Positions 12,840 through 26,761 of a stretch of 64,000 nt of DNA are shown here, piece after piece. Origin of the DNA: Mycteria americana (taxonomy: Eukaryota; Chordata; Aves; Ciconiiformes; Ciconiidae); NCBI RefSeq assembly GCF_035582795.1, contig NC_134368.1, positions 37,012,501 through 37,076,500 of the forward strand, given 5' to 3'. Each line of letters opens with the position of its first letter. Within the stretch, counting starts at the first letter, position 1. The translations under genes were made by a program, and so were the position numbers. The notes beneath the pieces are model-generated. The model made no database searches. It was not told the origin of the DNA and saw only the letters and a program-made list of their open reading frames with translations.

Positions 12840-13135
12840 AGGGAATGAAGCCGGAGACCGAATACTCGTCCTGGTTTGCGCCCCTGCCGCTTTGTTCCGG
12901 TGGTCGTGAGCGTTGTGCGTTATTGTGGAAGAGCACGGAAAGCTCTCCCACAAAGAGCTGGCTGGCGGGCAGCTTGCATTGCACTGGGTGGCCGTGCTCA
13001 GCAGTGCTGCACAGATGCCCAGCCGCCTCTCAGGTGATTCCTAACGTTGTTGCCTGTCGGCTGCGTGCCCGGCACAAACCTCTGATCTGTGAAAGTGCTA
13101 AGCAGGCGGTTGTGGTGAAGGGGGAGTTTGATTAG
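12840..13135. promoter_or_regulatory. CpG-enriched block, possible regulatory element
   Basis: GC content and CpG count rise locally (GAAGCCGGAGACCGAATACT, GGTGGTCGTGAGCGTTGTGC, CTGTCGGCTGCGTGCCCGGC). Overlapping frames are open on both strands, as expected from GC-rich composition, and none shows a known protein. It could be a promoter, an enhancer or an old GC-rich insertion. Confidence 0.25.
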
Positions 13136-16100
13136 CACTGTTAATGTTCAAAGTATTCTGACCAGTTGGACCCAAAGTATCTTCAGTTCAGTTACCCAAA
13201 GTTATTGAAAACTTCATCTCAGTCTGTCTGTCACTTCAGTGAGGATACAGTGGCTTTCTGTAAGTTAATTTAGACAATTTAGACAAAACAAATAAACAAA
13301 GTTAATTTGTTTGACAGGCATAGCTGTTACAATGATCAATGTTTAAGGCAAGCCTTGAGGAAAACTAAGAGTTATAAATGAGGTTCGAGGCTGCATGTTG
13401 GATAATGGTCAAACATGGCATAGCTCCTTACAGGAAGAACATCATTCTTTCTGTGCACAGGCAAATTAATTGTGGGGTTTTTAAAGCAATCAGAAGTTTT
13501 ATGTTACACCAGTAAAATTCTTTAATTATAGTTTATTAAAAGTTATGTGTATGTGTAGATTGATTGCAGGTGAAAGATACAGGCACGTATGTATGTGCAT
13601 GTACAGGCACTTTCTGCATGTGTTTTCCCTGAGCACATTTTCTCACGAGGAAATACTGGGGGTTATGCTAGGTTCAAAAAAAGACTTAGAAGTATTCCTT
13701 AGAGACAGGTCTTTTAATTTTGCAGAATGAGTGTGGTCAGTGCAATTATGTCCTCTTTGAGCTGAATGAGAATTCCATTTAAATGTTCTTGAGGTTATTA
13801 TGAATATATGACATGGCTCATAGAATTATTTGTTATTCAACCTATTATTATTATACAGTCAGAACTGAGAAGAATCAGTCTTGTGTTGATAAAGGATGAT
13901 TTTGTCTCTGACCTTTGTTGTCTGGAGTGCTGAACCAATGCACTGAGTGATTTCTTTCTCATTTAAGAGCAGTAAGAATAACAAGAGTGAGAGCACATGG
14001 TAATGCTTTATCCTGACACTGGAAAATCAGATATTGGAGTAATATGTTCACATAGGTGCATATAAAAGCATGAACTGAGCAAGAGGTAATGAAATAGCAT
14101 GATTAGTGATTAACATATTTAACCAAATGATTTAGTATTTTACCCTATCAATAAGAATATATTATCTGTAATGCCTGGAGAAAACTGAGAGAAGGGAAAT
14201 CAATCCTCTGATTACTAAAGTTGAATCTGGTAATTATAAATTTGGCTTTTACAGAAATGAATGCGACTTGCAGGCAGAAAATACAATCTTTATAAATCCT
14301 AATATATAACAGTTATATGGTTATGTGGATAACAATTTCTGTAGTAGAAACCATATGCTCTATAGGTAATGGTTAGATGAACTCTTATCTAAAGAATTGT
14401 AACAGTGATAATCTTGGGAAATATTAGTTTAAAAAATTGTTTATAATAAAGTGTTATTTCAATAATATTGGCACAGTTTTGTGTTTGTAGAATTTTGCAG
14501 TGATTTTATTATCAACTCGTTAATGTTTTCTCTTAGCAGCTGGTAGCTCTTGGCAGCTGCTATTTATCCAGTGATCAAAAGGGTGAGCAGGTATAGTTAA
14601 TGAAACTTCAGACATTTCCTTTGTATTTGACCAACATTTTTTTTCTTTAAATCTGTCTATAATTTACTGTTTTTCTTTGTTATTTTCTTGACCCCCATTG
14701 CAAATATCTGGAACTCATGTTCTCTGGTTAAACAGTCTCTCTTGCTTTAGCTCATCTTTTCAAATGTCCTAACTTAGCATTGTTTGCTATAGTATTTTTT
14801 TACTGCGTCTTATTATATATGCTATCAGAGTACATAAGGACCCCTAATCAAGGACTGGCATCCCATTACTCTATAAGGCATACAGAGACAGATCTCAATC
14901 AGTCTCCTTTCCCAAGAATTTATAATCTAAAATGAAAAAGTAACAGATGAAGGCAACAACTGAAATCCAAGGAATCAATGTTTATTGGTATTAGGACAAA
15001 GCAGCCTCCAGCCATTGGGGAAGGGCTGCGTCTTAGCAGAGACTGGGATCCCATCCTGGCATGTCTGCGGAAACAGCTGAGCAGAGATAGTCCCTCTCCA
15101 GAAGTGAAAAAGGAAGGGACGAGAAAGCTAAACTCACAAAAGTGAAATGATCTGTCGAAAATCAGTGGCAGAGCCAGGTGTAGAAACCACATGGTAATGC
15201 CCTGTTATAGGAGATAATCTGCTATACCATATGGCAGCTGGCCTAAAGAAGCCTCGGAGCATGCAAGACTGCTTGAAAAAACATTTCAGTTCTGTCCTTG
15301 AAATGTCACTGAAAAGTTAAAGTGACGGGGAAATGGTTAGAATTCATAAAAATAAGCAAGTCCAATTCTGATTCTTTTAGGTATATGAGTAGATTTGTTT
15401 GGCATGTGAAGCCATGAGAATGGCTGTAGGTTTAATAGGTTTAATAGTGCACCTGTTTCATGAAACCCCTTCCTCAGATCTTAACTTGCAGCAAATGGGA
15501 ACATGAATATCCTTTGTTTTTCTGATCTTTTTACTTTGCGGAGCATTGGACAATTCTGAGAAGATGGGACCTTTTCCCATGAGTGGTTTTCACCAACAGG
15601 ATTTGATAACCATCAGTCAAGGGCCTGATAGTCTCTCTCCCGCTGTATTCGCAGATTCCATTTCCCTTTCAAAGCCTGTTTTTTGGGTTTGGTTTTTTTT
15701 TTCAAAGTCCTCAAGTTTTCCAGGTTATCTCAGTGACTCCTGCCTCATGATCAGAACCAAGAATGCTAGAGCAGTCTACCTTTAGAATTAAAATTGCCAG
15801 ATAACTGACTATCAGTAATAGAAATATCTCCAATATATTTTAATAATATGCATTGACAATTCAATATAATTGCAAGGTGCAATTGCATGAAAGGAATATG
15901 GAAAAGAACTATTATATTTTTTCCTTCATGTTAAGCGTGTTCTGAGTTGCTTTGTAGTTTGCCTTTGAGGCATTTGTCAGCGCCTTGGTTATCAGGCAGT
16001 ATCATTCAGGTTTCTCGTGTGCTTCCTTGTTCTCTTTCCAGCTATTTCTGTCAAATACTGTAGGTTTTTCTCGCAATTTAAAAATCACTTGTTTTCTTCC

Positions 16101-19100
16101 CACGTTTCTGTGAAGACTGAGCCTTTTTGTATGCCTTCTCTCCTAATTGTTCCTATACCACTCTGCCTAACCTTTGTGAGTTTTAATGTCACACTGTTTC
16201 TGGCTTGCTCCAGGATCAGTAAAGGATGAGCTTAGTAGCAGAAATCTTAAAATGTGCTGGTGGACAATTAAGAATTGAGAGGGAGAGAGAAAGATAACCA
16301 TCCAATCTTTAAAAATTAACCAAACCTTTAGAACTTTTGAAATTTAGGTAGCAAGTATAGGTAGCTAGTATTAACAGTTCTTAATTAAGTGAGTTTAACT
16401 GTGCTCCCAATTATAATTGTTAGTAGTTCTTTCTTTGGCTATTTATACTAGGAAGAATTGTAGCTTTTTTTGTTGTATATAGCATTGAAGTGTGTTGGAC
16501 TTCATTAGGTATGAAACCAGCTGACAGCACAGTGTGCGTACTAGTGTTGTAAACAGTAGAAGTTGCATTATTTTGATGTCTATTATATGGAGAAGGGGGA
16601 GTGAAGCTATTCGAAATGAAAATCAGTGATTGTGGCCCTTGGGAAAGGGCAAAATACAGTATCAGCAAAACATGCAAATGCAAGCTTGCAAAGCTGATTA
16701 TTCTGTTTTTCATGTCTTGTACATAAGGAGTTTTCCTTTGTTTTGAGAGCACATAGTATTGCTGCTGCTAAGTATCTTCATTCCTGTAAACAGTTAAGTC
16801 TCTAATGGGACTACAGTTACGCAAAGCAATGCTAAGATTCTACAGAAAGCGCAAAATGTGCTAAGAGTTAATGAGACAAACAGCATGGTACAAGGCGGGG
16901 TTTATAGCAGGGAGGGAAGATAGTATTTGACTTGCTGTGAAGCCTCTAAATGCTGAGTCATTTAGGTATTGAGGTATCATCGTCTTAACATTAACAGAAG
17001 CTGAAAGAACTTACTCTTCTAAAAGGCAGCTGTGACTCTTTATGAGTCTTACTGGTTTGTATTTAAGCAATGCTGTTTAACTGTTACTTGATCTCTCCGT
17101 CACTGAAGTCTGAGATGAAGACTGAAAGGCTACAAGTAGTTCTTTGAGCAGCAGAACTGAAGAAACCTTATGTCTGTTCAGATCAACAGTGAATAAATCT
17201 GCTCTAGCTTTTGCTTCTCAACTGTGCTCCTTAATCTGAACTAAAATCTTCTGATCATTCCCCATTTTATTGCTCTGTGGTTCACATCACTGTGGGTTCA
17301 CAGAATAGACCTGGATACCCACCAACAGAGCTAAACTGGAAGGTGGGTTCAAGGAAAGTGCCTGATATGCTTCCTCTGCCAAGAGGCACCTGGTCTACGG
17401 GGCCAGAGTAGAGCTGAAGTCAAGCCCCTCTGTGGATGTCAGGCTTCAACACCTACTCTTTTGCTGTAGAAAATCACTCCTCCTTGCTAATGTTGACACA
17501 CCCTTTGAAATCGAATCACACAAAGGCTGTTCTGTGAGTTCAAACTGTATTAGTCATCAGCGAATCCATGCAGAGCTTGACATGAATGCTTTCGTAATGG
17601 GAAAAGCTTGGGTTCAAGCCTGCACCTTTTTAGACAGCAGAAATCTTTCGGTTATTTTTGTTGACTGCCTGGTGTCTAACAAGGCAAATTAAATTTGGCA
17701 GCAGAGCGGGGGAAGTTTTGTGGCTGGGATCATAAGGTATGTGCATTTATCCACACACAGTTCCTAACTCTTCCTTCCTGTATGAATTCACTTGTATCTA
17801 ATAACGCTAGGGCTTATTGCCCATTTGGCTTTGATAAGGTCTGTATTCTCCATGGGAATTCCTCATGGAACTTGTAAGCCTTCAATTTTATTGAGACCTC
17901 TGCATCTCTGTCCAACTTAGCCAAAATTGGCCAAAAGTTTTAAGAACGTAGTAGGGGTACTGAAAGTTTCCCTGTGTGATCCCATCAAACTTTTATCCTA
18001 GAAAATAATAAGGATTAAAATATCCAGTGAATATCTTCTTAGTTAATCTTCTAAGTTATAGGTATTCTTTTTGTTTTTGTAAGCACGTTACAAAAAGTTC
18101 AAAACCAAATCCTGCTGCTTCAGTATACTTACTAGAATATATTAACAAGTCTTATATCACCCCACGCATTGGTCTGACCCTGTTAGCTAGATGTAACATT
18201 ACCTAACTGTAGTTCAGGGAAGCATATTTTTATATTTAAGACAAAACCAATGGAAGTAAACAGAAAAGGATTTTTCTTTCATGAATGAACACTATTCCCA
18301 CTGATTCTATTGGGAGTGTTACTGACTCATGAAAAAAAAAAATACCCATTGGAAGGAATTCTGTTTAGGTGGAGATTTATGCATGTTTAGTCTCAAATTG
18401 GTACATATTACATACCTAATAGAAGGAGCAGGAGTCCATTGTTTTTCACACTGTAAAACATGGAAAATTTGATAATACTTGAAGTATTCAAGTGGCCAGT
18501 AATTTGCGGAGTCCTGGAAATGAGTGATGAAACTAAAACTTGCTTATGTTCTTAATGTCTTCGGTAGTTACTGAAGGCTAATGAACCCAAATTTAACCCT
18601 CAAATGATGTATTTTAAACAGGAACATAGTTCAAATGATACTTGTGGTTCATGTCTTGTGAAAGATGGAGAAATAGTTGGATAATGCCTGTTCGATTTAG
18701 ATCTTCTGGGAAATAAAAATGTGAGGTAAAATTTTAAAGAATGTCTAAAAGATTGACAGTAAGGTGAATTCTGGGTACCAATGCTAAATACTGTATTTAC
18801 TAAAAGTATTCACATACTTCATCATGGCGAAATGATTGGCACTTCCTAATCAGGCTTCTTTTCTGTCACTATTTTCTACATTTCCAAAGAGGGATCTAGA
18901 AAGCTGGTGTATTGCTAGTGCTGCATAGTTCCCTGGTCCACTAGGGAGAAAATCGGGCAGGCTGTGTATACGGGAGTACGAGGCTAGGCGGGACAATGAA
19001 GACCATCTTCTGGGGTTCCAGATGCTGAAACCTCCTCCCGAGCATCTGTGCCTGAGCAGAGCTGCCTTGCTACCCACCCCAAAGTGAAGGAATATGTCAA

Positions 19101-22100
19101 TGAATGCCAAAGGCGTCCGTCTCCTGTATGGGCTCTGCCTACCTGACAGGGGCTCATTTGTGCACCTCTAACACCTAAGTTTACCTGACAAGGGAACTTT
19201 CAGAAGGCCTGAGAAGATGCGCAATGCAGTTTAGGCACTCTGTCTTGAAGGTGGAGGTTTTTGTAATTATGTCTGTGGACACTAATCTACTGCGTACCTA
19301 CTTCAGTGACAGGCTCTCATACCGTAATCCTAAAGCATTTCCAGCCTACAGAATGAGTTAATTTGAACAAACACAGTTCCTGTAAAACAACAGCAAAGGA
19401 GGAAGCCAAAAGCAGGGAACAAAAATAACCACCACTAAAGGCTAGAAATTTACAATTTTATATTATTTAAAACAGTAGTAGATGCCTCGAGAAAAGGGTA
19501 AGAAATGTGAATTGCAGTGAGCAGTTAATGGGACTTTTCTTTTCTTTCTTTATATTTAAGCAATAAAAATAATGAAAAAAAATCACAAACACCACAAGCA
19601 CGACTGGAATTATTAATAAAATTTTCTCTAGTGGTAGAGCTTTAAGGAGATGCAGAATATAAAAGCAGCAGTTTGTCTTCCTCCTTCCTCTTGCAGCTGT
19701 AAAAATAACCAGTGAAATGTACAGAATGTTGTCAGCTTGAACAACTTTCTTGGTGTCCTCTTATGCTGGCAGTTACATTTTAGGAAAATGTTCTGATATT
19801 GAAGCGTCTGAGAGGTATTTTGAGATGACAGCAAGTACCTACTTAGAACTAAGGGCAGAAGTTTGACTTAAGTTTGTTTTTCAGTACATAGCTCGTCAAG
19901 AGAATACATAGCTAGTAAAAATCATGCTACAACAGGAGAGAATTTAAGCTTCAAGTTTTTTCTCTAGAGAGAAAGACTTACTTTTAAGTCGATACTCATT
20001 TAAATAACAAGTGTTCGAACTTTTTCTACTGATGCTGTATGCAATAACAAAGATTGCTCGAAGGAACCTTCAATTTAGAAACATGTAGCCATTGCTTTTC
20101 TCTCTCATCACATATTTAGTTAATTTTCTGTTTCATGAAGAAGCAGGGGGAAAGGAGGAAATAATACCAGTTTCTCTTAATTTTGTATTTATAGCATTCT
20201 CAGAAAAATAGGAAAAGAGTCCAAGGTCCGGAAAGAAGTTCCTGTGTCATCCGATTTACTCCCCTGCCTTAAGACAGCCATGTTTTTCACATACACTTGT
20301 CACGTTCAAGCTCTTAAGTTTGACCACAGCACTCCCGATAAGTGCTCCAGGCCTTAATGAATGAATAGAAACTACCTTATGATTTTCAACTTATATTTAA
20401 GATAAATGAAATGGTTAACAGTTGTTCTTGTGCCAACATCGTTCCTTTACTTCCTCCAGTTATGTCCAATCCCTTGATGTGTTTATAGAGCATGATCAGC
20501 CATCGATTCCTGTGATGGATTCTCCTGTACCTGATGCTCTTTGAACTCTTGCTTGTGGGAACTAGAACCACTTGTGATTTTTCAAGACAAGATCTTACCA
20601 GTGCCTTGAATAGCAATGTTAGTATTGTATTTGCTAGAGGAAGTAGGCTCATGTGTCTGATACGTTGTAAGTTAGATATCCACGTAAGTTAGTTAGTAAT
20701 ACTGTAGGCAGTTGAAATATCTTCAAGTTTTTATGCCTAATTACAACTTGGCAAACACAGTAAAAATCAGAAATCCAACTTCCATGTCTGTTCTGCCGCC
20801 TTGCCACACTGCTCAGAAATCACCTGTTTTCTACTAGAATATCACTCATAACCAAAATTTCTCAATAGCTGGAGCAGGGTAACTACCCATCCCCTTGCTA
20901 CCTCTGAAGGAATCTCTGCAAACACAGATCTCCTCAGCTTCTCCTGGTCAGTTAAACCAACTCATGCTCCTTGCAGCCCGGATATGTCTCCTAGTATTTT
21001 GTGTCTCCCGAGGTGATCCAGTAAATGGATCTTTTGTATGTACAGATTTCCCTGATCATGCACTTACTGCTGCTGACTACGATGCGACCTATCTATTGCG
21101 TTCCCGTAGAAGTTTACGGCCATGTACAAATCAGTCAGACATCCCAGTTGTTTAATGACATGATCAGTACATTTGCAGATGGTGCACGTAAGTAACACGT
21201 GTACGATGACACTGCACTTAACATGAGGATGTCTTCACAATCCTGTAAGCAAAATTTAAAAGTTAAAATTACAGAAACTATGATGGCCGTTGTCTGCCTG
21301 TGTTTTGTTCTTTGATTGTCTATCTGGCAATTAGTTAGAACTGGAGTATTCAGCTCCTTATAGGGTGAGGCAATGTGATCTGGGGCAAACAGTATTTATG
21401 TTTAACATTAAGCATAGAAATAGGTCTGTGGGGCCTACATAAAGCATATGCTTAAGCATATGCTCAGCATATGCCTTGCTGGGTTGCATCTTAGTACAGG
21501 CTCCCTGTCATTTTGTTGGCTTGTTGTTGCATGTTAATGAAATTGAACCATGGTGGAACCTTCTTCAGTACCTTCTCAATTTTTTATTATAAGCACTGTC
21601 TACCTATGCTCCATCAAACCTTTTTCATACGAACCATACATTTGCATGTACACCTTCCTTCTGCTTAGGGGCTCAGCAGGAGAGACGTCTGCTCCCAAGG
21701 AAGCTTCAGGACAGTTGTTTCTTCATGCCACAATCTAAACCTTTTGCGGTCTGTCAAGTTCTCATTGCATTCTCATTGTCATAGTCGTCCTGCTACAGCT
21801 AAACTTCTGAAATAATTTCTTTTAAAAACTGAGACAAAGAAAAGTCAGCTTCACTATTTTCCAGAACTAATGCTTCATACTTTTTTTCCTTCCTTCACTG
21901 AATGTATGAGTTGGCATATAAAGTATATTGGCCTGTTGCAGAGGTGAGAGCAGGAATGCTCTGCAGAGTCTTAATGATTTGGGTTAAAAGAATTTACTAC
22001 CACATGCAAATTAGGATATAGAATCCTGCCTGGTAATAAATATGTGTTTGTAGATTACCTGCCATGTTTAAACTGACTAAATAAACAATCCTTGGAGTAA

Positions 22101-25100
22101 ATCACCAACTGATTTGGCTCCTTAATTTTGCACATATTTTCTAAAGTAGGTTACTGTCTCTAGCTCAAACTGTGAAACTGGCAAACACCACTAATGCAAG
22201 TCTGACACTCCTTCTCACGCAAATCTGGGAAGCTCCTGTCCTCTCCAAGTATCTGGGCACTGCTGTCTACCTCAGACAATGAAATCTGTCATTTTCCAGC
22301 CAGATCACCCCCACATCTATCCTGCTGTTGATCCATCCACACTCTGTATTGTAAGCCAATTGCTCCTCTCACCGAAGGTCCTTGGGGTAGAATTCATTAC
22401 AAAGGGTGGTAACTATAAAGAGCACATACTAGAATTAGCTTTAAAATTAATATAAATACTGTATCAGAAAATTACATTTTAAACCTGCTTTTTATATCTT
22501 ATGAAATGGCAAGGAGTAAATAACAGGTAACTTAAAATCTGTTTAAAAAAGTCATTAGTCCATTAATACTGTCTGGTAATACTCATCTTATAAAAGTTGT
22601 CCTGAATACCTTTGGGGGAAAATATTCAGTTGGTTCAAGTCAATCAAACTCACAATTTACCCTACAGTACTCAGCACCAAGAATGCCTGTAATATAACTG
22701 TAGGGGCTGCTGTTGGTGGGGAAAGGGGGGTTGTAATAAGAAATATTTTCTCTTTGAGCCTCTTTCATACTCTGACTATATTAAATAGAATAGTCAAAAA
22801 TATTTTCAGACACAATCTATGTGGAAACTGCCAGCTTGTTTTGAAACAGCAACAGAGTCTGTATGCTCTGATTCAAAATATACCAGGCAAGGTAACTTAC
22901 TACCTTGTTCTTCAAGAGCCTTTCAAAGCCTGTGTAAGCAAGCAGGCAACTAGCATTCTGGAGTTTGCCCCCTGGTTAGCTCGGCAGCTAGCGGGCCTGG
23001 GATTTCAAAGGGGTCTAGACTCCATGGCTACGGAGCAGGAGGCAGAAAGACCCCGAAAGTTAACCATGAACTTGGATGCCTTTGATCTGATGCTCCTATG
23101 TGGCATTTAGGAATTTGCAATATATTAAGTTATTAATAAAGCTGTAACGATAATTTTTGGAGTTTCTATATGTGCTTCCAAAAAAAACCCAACCTCCTTT
23201 CCTTTACCTCCCAGTTCTTTCCAGAATTTTACATGGAAAGGATATTCTAACTTCTGATGGTCTCTATCCTTAGGTAGTTATGGATTATAGTTATTAACCA
23301 TGATTAACTTAATTCTTTGAACAAGGTGCAAGCGGGTAATAGCATGTTAGTACTCATTTAGGCTTTGATTCACAAAGCACTTGCTCACATTTATTTAGTT
23401 GATGTTTGGTTGGATGTTAGAGCTCCTACCTTACAGCTGTAGGTGCTCTAACTCTGATCAATAATGGAATTAAACTTCTCCCAGTGAAGATATGCGTCTT
23501 GTATTCATGAATAAAATGAGGGCGGGGAAACCTTTCTTGACTTCTCACTAGCCCTTTTTATAGCTCCATATAAATGTGGAACAGAAGGGGTGACAGAATG
23601 GCTCCCTGCAGCACCCCACACTTCAGCACTTATCAGGAACAGAAGCAGCGATCACAACTAGCTATCAGGGTCTCTCGGAGAAAATAGAGCAGGTGTCAAT
23701 GAGATTCCCACAAGTCTTTTCAGTAGCCTCTCTCAATGCAAAGTATTGCTGAGCTGAGGTAGTCTTTGTAGTGTTACCAAGAAATATAGGGAGTTATCAA
23801 GAAATAACACAGCAATATATATTAAGTATTTAGTGGAACTGTAGCAATGGTAACTGCAGCTGTATTCAACCTGACGGACCCATTTTTGTGCATTTGCGCA
23901 GTCATTCATTTCCTACTGCGCTACCTCTGCCAGATGAAGCCAAATATAGAAGATTAATCCCGGATCTTCCTCTGCAAAAGTTAGACATGCTACTGGGGTT
24001 AAACTTAGTGTTCTTTTACCTCAGCATCTAAGATGAGGTGTGAGCTTAGTAGGAAACCTGCCTGACCTAGGTGACTGAACAGCAGTCTCTGATTTTGCAA
24101 ACTCATGCGTTCCAGTAGCGCTTTGTGTCTGCACAATAATTACGGGCGTTCCTTCCGTCGCAGCGTTAGCTATCCAAGAGCCGAGTATCTTAGCTGATCG
24201 TTGGGCATTCTTTTTGGCAGTGAGGAGTGTCTGACGCTTCCAGTGGAACATTCATCTCGCCTCTGTCAGGGGTCTCTATTAGAGCTACTTACAAACCCAT
24301 TCACAAAGAACAAATTTCAGGAGGCAGTGAAGTAGGAACAGAAGTACAAAGCAAAAAAGCCCTTTGCTCCCCCTTTCCCCCCCCCGCTTTCTTGAAGTAA
24401 GGATCTTAAAGACTGCTTGAAACAATACTGAGTAAAATGCTTTCAGGCGTATGACTGTTAATTTCATTGTATTCGTTTGGATCCTACTGCCAGTATCATT
24501 AAGTATTTGAATGCTACTTCAGCTCCTTAGAAGCAGAGAATTCCAAGTAATTTTAGTATTAAATGCAAGGCCTACTGTTTGCATGAGTGCGATTTATATT
24601 GGCTTATTTACATGCATACTTTTCAGGTATGCAAGACTCATCTGTTCTTCAGCAAAATGAGATTAATGTGGAAATGTTAGTGATTTGTATGCAATCCCTC
24701 GCTGAGTGTCAGCAATGCAGCCTAAGCTGTTCAGATAGAAAAACTCTTAGGAGGACGAAGCCCTAGTGCTAAAATTGAGTGTTGTCTTTTAAAACTTGAG
24801 TAAGAGTTAAGCATGCTTTATGTAAATATATCAAAGCCACCTGCTAGAAATCATTTTGGCTCTGCAGTGTTCCAAGAGTTCTGTACTTGTTGGGTCTGAA
24901 AATAAATATCATGTTGCATTTCATAGCTTGAGTGCGGTACCATCAGTGATTCAGTTCCAAGCTAAAAGAAGGCTTGAAAATAGTGTCTCCTCTAGCAGCC
25001 TGAAAACACTGTAGGGATTTGAGGCTTTAAGAATATTCTGTAGCTGTTATAGAAATCCAAATTTCAGTCAAAGACAATTTATCAAAAAAATGAATAAAAT

Positions 25101-26711
25101 AGAATTTGCCTTAATTTTTAAAAGATCTTTTAGAAATTCTCAGAGGTAGCTTGCTGATAGCTGCAGCTTAAAAAGAATGTAATAAAACTTTATTTACTGC
25201 CACATATCTATTTCTGTAGTTCTCAAGAAGTTTAACGTGCATCTTCTTTGTCACAAAACTGACTGAATAATAGCAGCAGAGTTCAGATAGTTTCTGAAAA
25301 ACAGTAATTCTCTCAAGCAGTGGAGAATCTGGCCTCATTATGAATACAAGAGAATACAGCAATGTGCATGTTACCTCAGAGGTACAGCTAATTCAGGGTT
25401 CCTGTTGAGCTGAGCTGGAATTCTGTTTCAATATTTTGTTTACTTGGATGAATTAGTGTCTTGAGTCTCCCATTATAAAAAGATGCACACATTCATGCAC
25501 ACATTCCAACTTACTCCAACATAGTAGGGCAGTTTATATTTTTAATTTATTTTTTGAAGCTGTATTACATTAAAAATTCTGATTTTCCCTTTGTTTTCTC
25601 CTGAATTGATGTGGGAACAGTGCAGAGGGAGAATGACTTTTTTTTTAGCCCTCAGTATTTTGGCCTCCAGTGCGTCTGCCCACTCAGTAAAGTAAATTAT
25701 AGTGGGCAGAATATATGTAACGATACAGCTGAGATTGGCCAGTATGCAGAATGCCATTGGAAACCTTTTCTGCATTTTATCTTTTTATGTCTAAAAGAGC
25801 CTGAATAGAAGAGGTATTAAAACTCCTGATCCTAAGATGAAGCCATGAAATAAACTGGCAGAGATGGAAAATACTGTCTAGTTTGTCCTGTGACATACCA
25901 TCAGTAGGTTAAAGTCGCCTGTTAATGTAGGATGTCATGCTTTTTCTACAGCTGTAGTTTGGTTTTGTGGGCTTTTACTATGTGTTTGTTTGTAAGTACT
26001 GTATAGAGTTGGGATATCTAAATAAAGAGATTCAACGTTTGCGTGCATTTTACATTATTTTGGTGCAAATTATTACAGTTAAAAAGCACACTGATGTATA
26101 GTGATTTGATTCCCTACCTATTGACTCCACTGGGAGTTTTGAAATGGATTCCTGTGGATGCCAAGATGTATGCCCTGATTCTGTGCCTAGCAATACAGTG
26201 AGCAACATTAAGAGTGTCAGTGTTGTCTGTAGAGACACATTAAATCACTGGATGAAAACAGCTGCATCTCCTGCTTGTAAACCATTGAAAAAGACCTGGT
26301 AACTTTGGCTGCTTAAAAAATATTCTGAGATCTACGCTTTATATCTTTCCGTTTGCACAAAGGAGTGAATAAAGCTTATAAGCAGCCTTTAAAAATATTT
26401 CTCCATTCCTATACGGGAGTAATTTTTAGTTTATCGTTTCAAGACCCAAAGTCAATCACTAGTTTTTTATCCCAGAGCAAATGTTTACAACAGAGATACT
26501 AAACACTTGAAAATAGAGTAGCTTATAATGGAAGCCACAGCTCATCTTTAACTTTGGAAGGACAAGCAGTACCAATTTAATTAAAGCTGTATTAAAATAG
26601 GACTGTCATTTGTATCATAGTGTTTCTCCACCCCTCCAAGAAGTCCTGCTGCCATTTTGTACCACACATTCTTGTCTTGTGCAAATTAATAGATCGTTTT
26701 ATTTCCCGCAG
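13136..26711. other. Non-coding stretch upstream of the first coding exon
   Basis: No supported exon or transposon. It holds the perfect palindrome at 21443-21464, a CpG cluster at about 24115-24245, a C-run near 24378 and small duplications such as AGGTTTAATAGGTTTAATAG near 15429. The open frame 22754-23110 and AATAAA at about 23134 were considered as a gene remnant but lack support. Likely 5' introns of SORBS2 transcripts starting further upstream. Confidence 0.5.
21443..21464. repeat. Perfect 22-bp palindrome plus third half-copy
   Basis: The arm AGCATATGCTT is followed directly by its reverse complement AAGCATATGCT. A further AGCATATGC follows at 21466-21474. The whole is built from three copies of the self-complementary core GCATATGC. 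Confidence 0.9.
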
Positions 26712-26761
26712 GAAATCTGAAGACTTTTATAGCAAAGCGTCCGGTGTCAAAATGAACACAG
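26712..26761 (+). CDS. SORBS2: SORBS2 exon with the MNTD start codon
   Basis: The exon lies between a pyrimidine-rich acceptor (TTTATTTCCCGCAG) and the donor GTATGC. ATG is at 26752-26754, with A at -3, and is followed by AAC ACA and the first base of Asp. The peptide MNT-D is the recalled N-terminus of a common mammalian SORBS2 isoform. The 40 bases before ATG have no stop in the same frame (13 codons, [13 protein letters not shown]), so they could be 5' UTR or coding if an upstream exon supplies a start. The exon ends in phase 1, which fits the next exon at 34556. Confidence 0.9.

Noticed and set aside
12618..12984. Overlapping frames on both strands before the CpG-rich block
   Set aside because: Mutually overlapping, without known similarity; explained by local GC content.
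22754..23140. Open + frame of 118 codons followed by AATAAA at about 23134
   Set aside because: No convincing acceptor, no known motif, and AATAAA is common by chance here.
23560..23640. GACAGAATGGCTCCCTGCAG region looked like an antisense CR1 internal segment
   Set aside because: Only a few words agree and neighbouring CR1 landmarks are absent in the right order.
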